DNA from: an uncultured Acetatifactor sp.
GTDB taxonomy: Bacteria > Bacillota > Clostridia > Lachnospirales > Lachnospiraceae
Direction of reading: 5' to 3'
Assembly: GCA_934394815.1 (NCBI GenBank)
Contig: CAKRRD010000065.1
Span: forward strand, 1-6,711
DNA length: 6,711 nt
A program made the position numbers and the translations under genes. Positions 1 through 4,310 of this stretch are shown piece after piece; within the stretch, counting starts at the first letter, position 1; the number at the start of each line of letters is the position of its first letter. The notes beneath the pieces are model-generated. The model saw only the letters and a list, made by a program, of their open reading frames with translations. It did no database searches and was not told where the DNA came from.

Positions 1-210
1 CTCAGCTTGTCTGAATCAGGGCACAATGCGGGAAAAAATACCTCTCTGTACCCATGGCTTGTCCGAATCAGGGCACAGCATGAGAAAAGATACCTTTCTG
101 TACCCATGACTTGTCCGAATGTGGGTACCACACAAGAAGATATATCGCTCTGTACCCATAAATCTCGTCAACAAGGGTACAACATGGGAATAATAAGAGT
201 TTGTGCCCAC
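1..210. repeat. Array of about four degenerate 52-bp tandem repeats with inverted-repeat arms
   Basis: The motif GGGCAC/GGGTAC recurs at 19-24, 71-76, 123-128 and 175-180, exactly 52 bp apart each time. Its complement-like partner GTACCC/GTGCCC recurs at 48-53, 100-105, 152-157 and 203-208. Each 29-bp core (48-76, 100-128, 152-180) is GTACCC, then a middle resembling ATGACTTGTCCGAAT, then GGGYAC; cores are separated by about 23 bp of A-rich sequence that is itself similar between units 1 and 2. The arms are perfect inverted repeats in the second and third cores and are one change off elsewhere. Units 1 and 2 are the most alike and the copies decay to the right. The array probably continues beyond the left edge. 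A 52-bp period is not a multiple of three, which argues against coding. It lies downstream of the leftward unit ending at 284. Function is unknown; a family-specific intergenic repeat is the plainest reading. Confidence 0.85.
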
Positions 211-227
211 GACATATCAGATGCGGT

Positions 228-265
228 AAAAAAAACCACGATGGACACAAAAGTATTCATCGTGG
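228..265 (-). terminator. Intrinsic terminator of the leftward transcription unit
   Basis: Read on the minus strand, CCACGATG (265-258) pairs perfectly with CATCGTGG (243-236) across a 14-nt loop, followed at once by eight Ts (235-228). It begins 18 bp after the TAG stop of the small membrane protein gene at 284, so it is well placed to end the transporter/small-protein transcript. Confidence 0.85.
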
Positions 266-283
266 GCATTCTTCATTAACTTT

Positions 284-565
284 CTATTTCGTATCGTTCT
301 CCTTTTCCTCCGGATGGAAGTCTGCGAAGGTGGAGCGGTTCGTCAGCTTTCCGAACATCCAGGTGTAGATCCAGATGAGAAGAGGAATGGCCACGGTGGC
401 TAACAGGCAGGTGGCGAACAGAGCATGGCTGGCAGAACTGTCGAAAATCGCCGCGAACAGCGTAACGATATATAAAAGCACCAGCACGATAATTCCAATA
501 ATCGCAAAGATCTGCTTGGAGGTCATTTTTGTTTTCTTGTTTTCCGTATTTTTATCCTGTGACAT
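284..565 (-). CDS. Small two-helix membrane protein, unknown function (93 aa)
   Basis: The protein begins MSQDKNTENKK and has a hydrophilic, Lys-rich N-terminus (residues 1-18), a strongly hydrophobic helix at about 19-41, a short polar turn (FDSSASH), a second hydrophobic helix at about 48-71, and a charged tail ending EEKENDTK. I do not recognise a named family. The ATG at 565 is chosen because GAAAGGAA (minus strand, 578-571) sits at a good distance upstream; a longer frame open to 697 would overlap the end of the transporter gene and lacks a ribosome site. It lies 94 bp downstream of the transporter on the same strand and is followed by a clear terminator, so the two are probably co-transcribed, although a T-run at 607-600 could attenuate between them. 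A role as a small accessory protein of the transporter is only a guess from position. Confidence 0.75.
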   Translation of the reverse strand: MSQDKNTENKKTKMTSKQIFAIIGIIVLVLLYIVTLFAAIFDSSASHALFATCLLATVAIPLLIWIYTWMFGKLTNRSTFADFHPEEKENDTK

Positions 566-659
566 TTGTATTCCTTTCGTTATTGATATCACGTTCCGCA
601 AAAAAAAGAAGAAGTGACGGCGCTGCCTGTGTGCCCAAGGGACTGCGGAAGCGTCGGCG

Positions 660-1958
660 CTATTCGTGATTTTCGGAAGCCTCCGGATTGTCAGCATCGT
701 GCTTCTCGGCGGGTTCGGGAATAGTCATCAATACTTTGATGATACGATTCTGGTCAATGCCCTGTACCTTTAAGTGAATTCCGTTCTCCAGAGTGACTTC
801 CTCGCCGTCCTCCGGCAGACGATCCAGACAATCAATGATCAGGCCGCCGATGGAATCATAGTCTTCGCTGGTCAGATCCGTGCCCAGTGCATCGTTGATA
901 TCATCCAATTTCATGCTGCCTTCCACCAGATAAGTATCTTCTGACATTTTCTGGATCAGTTCTTCCTCATCCTCATCGTATTCGTCGCGGATCTCGCCGA
1001 CAATCTCCTCTAACAGATCTTCCAGAGTGATCATACCGACGGTAGCACCATACTCATTCAATACAAAAGAGACATTGGTGGTCTTTTCCCGCATCTCGTA
1101 CATGAGATCTGCGATTTTCTTATATTCATAAGTATAATAGGCATCCCGCAAAATGTTTCCTACATGGAAAGCACTCTGATCCTCCGTCAGGATAAAGTCC
1201 TTGATGTTGATCAGACCGATGATATTGTCCTTGTCATCCTCATAGACCGGAAGTCTCGTATACATGGAATCCCGGAAGACTTCCAGAACATCGTCATAGC
1301 TGGCATCCAGGCTGACGGTCACCATATTGATACGGGGGATCATGATATCCTTGGCATGGGCATCGGAGAAATCGAACACGTTGTAGATCAGCTTGCGCTC
1401 CTCGGATTCGATGACACCGTCCTCATGGCTGACATCCACATAGGTCTTTAACTCGCTTTCAGTCATAGTGCTGGCCTTTTTGTTCGGATCGATATGTAAC
1501 AGCTTCATGATACCGTGGGACAGCAGATCCACGATGAAGATGACCGGCGTGAGTACCTGCATCAGAAAATAGATGACATTACAGTACGTCAGGGCCAGCT
1601 TCTCGGAATACAGTATTGCCCAGGTCTTGGGTACGATCTCACCGCAGAGCAGTACGACGATGGTCAGAACACCGGTCGCGATACCGACCGCCAGATTGAT
1701 GCGCATAGCTAATGTAGTTGCCAGGGAAGATGCAGTCAGATTGACAATATTGTTGCCGATCAGAATGGTACTGATCATTTTGCTGTAATTGTCCAGGACT
1801 TTGTTGACGCGTGCGGCACGCTTGCTGCCTTCCTCTTCCAGACTACGCATTCGTACACGATTGACCGTGGACAGCGCTGTCTCGGCAGAAGAGAAAAAGC
1901 CGGATAGAAAGATCAGAATTACGATAGAAACAAGTTGTATGACACCAGAGGTATCCAA
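660..1958 (-). CDS. CNNM/CorC (HlyC-like) family transporter with CBS domain pair
   Basis: The 432-residue protein has the standard CNNM/CorC order. An N-terminal DUF21/CNNM membrane domain (about 1-155) carries the conserved SGFFSSAETALS at 19-30, GNN at 68-70 and GEIVPK at 106-111, which in this family line the cation site. A CBS pair follows (about 200-325; IMIPRINMV at 205-213, TRLPVYED at 234-241, the second ending near TLEDLLEEIVGEI at 311-323), then a C-terminal CorC_HlyC domain (about 340-415) and a charged tail. Members are linked to Mg2+ export or homeostasis in bacteria; older 'hemolysin' names are not informative. The start is a TTG at 1958: AAGGAG (minus strand 1973-1968) lies 9 nt upstream, and no in-frame ATG fits better. 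It is transcribed leftward, divergent from the SCIFF-associated genes, from a good TTGACA/TATATT promoter. The substrate is inferred from the family, not shown by the sequence. Confidence 0.93.
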   Translation of the reverse strand: MDTSGVIQLVSIVILIFLSGFFSSAETALSTVNRVRMRSLEEEGSKRAARVNKVLDNYSKMISTILIGNNIVNLTASSLATTLAMRINLAVGIATGVLTIVVLLCGEIVPKTWAILYSEKLALTYCNVIYFLMQVLTPVIFIVDLLSHGIMKLLHIDPNKKASTMTESELKTYVDVSHEDGVIESEERKLIYNVFDFSDAHAKDIMIPRINMVTVSLDASYDDVLEVFRDSMYTRLPVYEDDKDNIIGLINIKDFILTEDQSAFHVGNILRDAYYTYEYKKIADLMYEMREKTTNVSFVLNEYGATVGMITLEDLLEEIVGEIRDEYDEDEEELIQKMSEDTYLVEGSMKLDDINDALGTDLTSEDYDSIGGLIIDCLDRLPEDGEEVTLENGIHLKVQGIDQNRIIKVLMTIPEPAEKHDADNPEASENHE

Positions 1959-2021
1959 AAAAGTTCACTCCTTCTTAAAATAATAGTAGGCATATGCCCC
2001 GTTTATAAGTTATTAAGCAAC

Positions 2022-2051
2022 AATATACAATAGGACAGGAATAGTTGTCAA
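2022..2051 (-). promoter_or_regulatory. Promoter for the CNNM/CorC transporter gene
   Basis: On the minus strand a consensus -35 TTGACA (2051-2046) is followed after 18 nt by TATATT (2027-2022), five of six matches to the -10 consensus. Transcription would start near 2015, leaving a leader of roughly 55 nt before the TTG start at 1958. Its -35 shares bases with a candidate rightward -35. Confidence 0.65.
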
Positions 2052-2076
2052 GTTTTCCCGGGGCTTCGAATATATA
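2045..2076 (+). promoter_or_regulatory. Candidate rightward promoter for the TIGR04086-type gene
   Basis: TTGTCA at 2045-2050 is a good -35; an AT-rich stretch at 2069-2078 (AATATATATT) offers -10 boxes, the nearest, AATATA at 2069-2074, at 18 nt spacing. The -10 match is imperfect, so the exact box is uncertain. An alternative pair upstream is TTATAA (2003-2008) with TACAAT (2026-2031) at 17 nt. Either would give a short leader ahead of the ribosome site at 2091-2098. Confidence 0.4.
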
Positions 2077-2104
2077 TTTTACATAGGTAAAAAGGAGGAA
2101 CCAC

Positions 2105-2485
2105 ATGGAAAAAAGAGGAGAGGGAAAAGAAGGAGTTCCGGTACTGGCATTGGCAAAATGCCTGCTGGCATCCTATGTGCTGACGCTGCTGCTGTTATGC
2201 CTGCTGGCATTGCTTCTGTATAAACTGCATCTGACGGAAGGAGTGGTGACTATTGCCATCTCCGCTGTTTATGTCGTGACTACCTTTGCAGCGGGATTTT
2301 TGACCGGAAAACGGATGGAGACGCGTAAGTTCCTCTGGGGGGCCGCAGTGGGAACTGCGTATTTTGTGATTCTGGCGGTGGTATCCGTGCTGGTCAGGAC
2401 CCCGGAGACAGCACTGGGAAATTCTTTCTGGACCACCATGGTATTGTGCGTGGCAGGGGGGACTCTGGGCGGGATGCTGGGGTAA
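2105..2485 (+). CDS. TIGR04086-type small integral membrane protein (SCIFF-associated)
   Basis: This 126-residue protein is almost entirely hydrophobic, with a short charged N-terminus (MEKRGEGKEG) and four predicted membrane helices at about 12-39, 46-67, 77-98 and 107-125. The last is Gly-rich (VAGGTLGGMLG) and ends at the C-terminus. Size, topology, the Gly-rich final helix and position directly before a SCIFF peptide gene match the clostridial TIGR04086 membrane family. No enzymatic motif is visible and the family has no established function. The start is fixed by AAAGGAGG (2091-2098), 6 nt before the ATG. It is separated from scfA by 161 bp containing a strong independent promoter, so it may be transcribed apart from, or at a lower level than, the peptide. 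In many clostridia yajC lies next to this gene; here the upstream neighbour is instead a divergent transporter. Family assignment is by recognition, not by search. Confidence 0.75.
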   Translation: MEKRGEGKEGVPVLALAKCLLASYVLTLLLLCLLALLLYKLHLTEGVVTIAISAVYVVTTFAAGFLTGKRMETRKFLWGAAVGTAYFVILAVVSVLVRTPETALGNSFWTTMVLCVAGGTLGGMLG

Positions 2486-2532
2486 AATCCAAAATCAGAC
2501 AACAAAATTACCGCTTTTTGAGAAAAAAAGCT

Positions 2533-2560
2533 TTTACAAATGCCAAATACATGATATAAT
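2533..2560 (+). promoter_or_regulatory. Strong extended -10 promoter driving scfA
   Basis: TTTACA (2533-2538) and a perfect TATAAT (2555-2560) are separated by 16 nt, and TG at 2552-2553 one base before the -10 makes it an extended -10 element. The start point would be near 2567, giving an 80-nt leader before the scfA ATG. It is the best promoter in the window and fits high expression of a small precursor peptide. Confidence 0.8.
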
Positions 2561-2575
2561 GAGCAAAAATAAGTC

Positions 2576-2620
2576 GCGTGTCTGCATATATTGCATGCAC
2601 GCCAAGCGTCTGTGAACGCT
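2576..2620 (+). promoter_or_regulatory. Two hairpins in the scfA 5' leader
   Basis: The first hairpin pairs GCGTG (2576-2580) with CACGC (2598-2602), with an inner TGCA/TGCA stem (2583-2586 with 2592-2595) across a symmetric 2x2 internal loop and a TATAT apical loop. The second pairs AGCGT (2605-2609) with ACGCT (2616-2620) around a 6-nt loop. Both lie between the likely transcription start and the AGGAGG at 2632-2637, leaving the ribosome site itself free. They may stabilise the mRNA 5' end or regulate it; no known riboswitch class is recognised. Confidence 0.5.
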
Positions 2621-2646
2621 CTGAAATCATAAGGAGGCTATTTTTA

Positions 2647-2790
2647 ATGAAGCATATTAAGACTTTAACAACCAGAGATTTAAAGGAATCCATGAAAAAG
2701 GGCGGCTGCGGCGAGTGCCAGACTTCCTGCCAGTCCGCATGTAAGACTTCCTGCACTGTAGGAAACCAGAGTTGTGAAAAGATTAAATAA
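2647..2790 (+). CDS. scfA: SCIFF six-cysteine ranthipeptide precursor
   Basis: This 47-residue peptide is a textbook SCIFF ('six Cys in forty-five') precursor: a leader MKHIKTLTTRDLKESMKKGG (1-20) followed by a Cys-rich core with cysteines at 21, 24, 28, 32, 36 and 43 and the near-invariant stretch GECQTSCQSACKTSCTVGNQ (22-41). In studied homologues the radical SAM maturase makes a thioether from Cys32 to Thr37; both residues are at exactly those positions here. The class was first described as sactipeptide-like and later placed among ranthipeptides, with crosslinks at non-alpha carbons. The ATG at 2647 is chosen because AGGAGG (2632-2637) lies 9 nt upstream; an upstream in-frame start would cover the leader hairpins and has no ribosome site. 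The Gly-Gly before the first Cys resembles a double-glycine processing site, but no peptidase is encoded here. The mature product's role is not settled; quorum-type signalling has been proposed in some clostridia. Confidence 0.97.
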   Translation: MKHIKTLTTRDLKESMKKGGCGECQTSCQSACKTSCTVGNQSCEKIK

Positions 2791-2794
2791 TCTA

Positions 2795-2854
2795 AGAGAA
2801 TGAGAAGAGACTAACGTAAGCAGCGATTCAGGTCGCTGCTTATTCTCTGTTAAT
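2795..2854 (+). promoter_or_regulatory. Stable hairpin between scfA and scfB
   Basis: TAAGCAGCGA (2817-2826) pairs perfectly with TCGCTGCTTA (2833-2842) around the 6-nt loop TTCAGG. Flanking AGAGAA/GAGAA/AGAGA sequences (2795-2810) can extend the stem with TTCTCT (2843-2848). No T-run follows (next bases GTTAATGTATTTTAAG), so it is a poor intrinsic terminator. It more likely marks partial termination, RNA processing or 3'-end protection of the scfA message, which would keep peptide above maturase. Confidence 0.75.
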
Positions 2855-2896
2855 GTATTTTAAGCAATAAGAAGTAGAAAGAAGAGGAATAAAACT

Positions 2897-4294
2897 GTGA
2901 TACACCAGTATAAGAGCAACGGCTATAATATCGTTATGGATGTGAACAGCGGGTCTGTTCATGTCGTGGATGATATTGTATATGATATGATCCCGTTAGT
3001 GGAGCCTCTGGTGACAGAAGGCATCAAGGATGCGGACACCATCAAGGCCGCCGTACTGAATCTTGCGAACATCCCGTATCCTCAGGAGGAGATCACGGAA
3101 GCGGTGGACGAGGTATTGGAGCTGGAGAAGGCCGGACAGCTGTTTGCTCCCGATATTTATGAGAACTATATTTTCGATTTTAAGAAGCGCCAGACCGTAG
3201 TCAAGGCACTGTGTCTGCACATTGCCCATGACTGTAACCTTGCCTGCAGGTACTGTTTTGCGGAAGAGGGTGAGTACCACGGCAGAAGAGCACTGATGAG
3301 TTTTGAAGTCGGCAAAAAGGCACTGGATTTCCTGGTAGCCAATTCCGGCAGCCGCGTGAATCTGGAAGTGGATTTCTTCGGCGGCGAGCCTCTGATGAAC
3401 TGGGATGTGGTAAAGCAGCTGGTAGAATACGGCAGAAGCTTAGAGAAGCCCAACAACAAGAAGTTCCGTTTTACTCTGACCACCAATGGTATCTTATTGA
3501 ATGATGAGATCCTGGAGTTCGCTAATAAGGAAATGGGCAACATTGTGCTGAGTATCGACGGCCGTAAGGAAATCAATGACAAGATGCGTCCTTTCCGTGG
3601 CGGACAGGGCAGCTATGACATCATCGTTCCCAAGTTCCAGAAGGTAGCGGAGAGCAGAGACCAGATGAATTATTATGTGCGTGGTACTTTCACCCACAAT
3701 AATCTGGATTTCTCCAAGGATGTCCTGCATCTGGCAGACCTGGGCTTCCAGCAGATCTCCGTGGAACCCGTTGTGGCGCAGCCCACGGATGATTATGCCA
3801 TCAGAGAAGAGGATCTTCCAACCCTGAAGGAAGAATACGATAAACTGGCAACAGAGATGATCAAACGCAGGAAAGAGGGCAAGGCCTTCAATTTCTTCCA
3901 CTTTATGATCGATCTGCAGGGCGGCCCCTGCGTAGCCAAGAGACTGTCCGGCTGTGGTTCGGGTACCGAATATCTGGCAGTTACTCCCTGGGGTGACCTG
4001 TATCCCTGTCATCAGTTCGTGGGAAATGAGAAATTTCTCATGGGCAACGTGGATACCGGTGTGGTGAGAGACGATATCCGTGATGAGTTCAAGTGCTGTA
4101 ATGTCTATGCCAAGGATAAGTGTAAGAAGTGTTTTGCCAAGTTCTATTGCAGCGGCGGATGTGCGGCGAACTCTTACAATTTCCACGGCAATATCAATGA
4201 TGCGTATGATATCGGCTGTGAACTGCAGAGAAAACGTATTGAATGTGCTATCATGCTGAAGGCTGCGGAAGCGGCAGAAGCTTCAGAAGAATAG
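2897..4294 (+). CDS. scfB: SCIFF maturase, radical SAM/SPASM thioether-forming enzyme
   Basis: This 465-residue enzyme installs Cys-Thr thioether bonds in the ScfA core. The N-terminal part (about 1-85, MIHQYKSNGYNIVMDVNSGS) corresponds to the precursor-binding RRE-like region. The radical SAM signature CNLACRYC places the cluster ligands at Cys113, 117 and 120, and GGEP at 162-165 is the SAM-contacting motif. The SPASM domain follows the canonical spacing: Cys353, Gly366-x4-Cys371, then C409-x2-C412-x5-C418-x3-C422, and Cys441, with additional cysteines at 345, 400 and 401; in homologues this domain binds two auxiliary [4Fe-4S] clusters. Every expected ligand is present, so it looks functional. 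The start is GTG at 2897, supported by GAGGA (2884-2888) 8 nt upstream and by the family's characteristic N-terminus. It ends 16 bp before secDF, implying a shared transcript. The Ala/Glu-rich C-terminal tail is probably disordered. Confidence 0.97.
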   Translation: MIHQYKSNGYNIVMDVNSGSVHVVDDIVYDMIPLVEPLVTEGIKDADTIKAAVLNLANIPYPQEEITEAVDEVLELEKAGQLFAPDIYENYIFDFKKRQTVVKALCLHIAHDCNLACRYCFAEEGEYHGRRALMSFEVGKKALDFLVANSGSRVNLEVDFFGGEPLMNWDVVKQLVEYGRSLEKPNNKKFRFTLTTNGILLNDEILEFANKEMGNIVLSIDGRKEINDKMRPFRGGQGSYDIIVPKFQKVAESRDQMNYYVRGTFTHNNLDFSKDVLHLADLGFQQISVEPVVAQPTDDYAIREEDLPTLKEEYDKLATEMIKRRKEGKAFNFFHFMIDLQGGPCVAKRLSGCGSGTEYLAVTPWGDLYPCHQFVGNEKFLMGNVDTGVVRDDIRDEFKCCNVYAKDKCKKCFAKFYCSGGCAANSYNFHGNINDAYDIGCELQRKRIECAIMLKAAEAAEASEE

Positions 4295-4310
4295 AAAGGA
4301 CAAAGGAAAG

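Noticed and set aside
1..210. Possible CRISPR array
   Set aside because: The spacing is regular, but the parts between cores are also similar to each other and the cores drift strongly, so there are no unique spacers; no cas genes are seen.
7..279. Open frame of 90 codons across the repeat array
   Set aside because: It runs through 52-bp repeats, whose period would shift frame at each unit, shows no ribosome site, and its product has no family-like features; two minus-strand frames here are rejected for the same reason.
600..659. Intrinsic terminator between the transporter and the small protein (minus strand)
   Set aside because: There is a run of eight Ts on the minus strand (607-600) preceded by GC-rich sequence, but I find only an imperfect, mismatched stem; it might attenuate, but I cannot support a terminator call.
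2481..2519. Terminator after the TIGR04086-type gene
   Set aside because: GGTAA (2481-2485) can pair with TTACC (2508-2512) ahead of a five-T run, but the stem is only 5 bp, AT-rich and has a 22-nt loop, so it is weak.
2578..2646. Upstream in-frame extension of scfA
   Set aside because: The frame is open, but the extension would overlap the leader hairpins, has no ribosome site and does not match the SCIFF family's N-terminus, which begins MKHIKTL.
3494..4186. Long minus-strand frames inside scfB and secDF (also 4419-5117 and 5682-6179)
   Set aside because: They lie antisense to strongly supported genes, have low-complexity or unfamily-like products and no ribosome sites; they are by-products of the codon use of the real genes.
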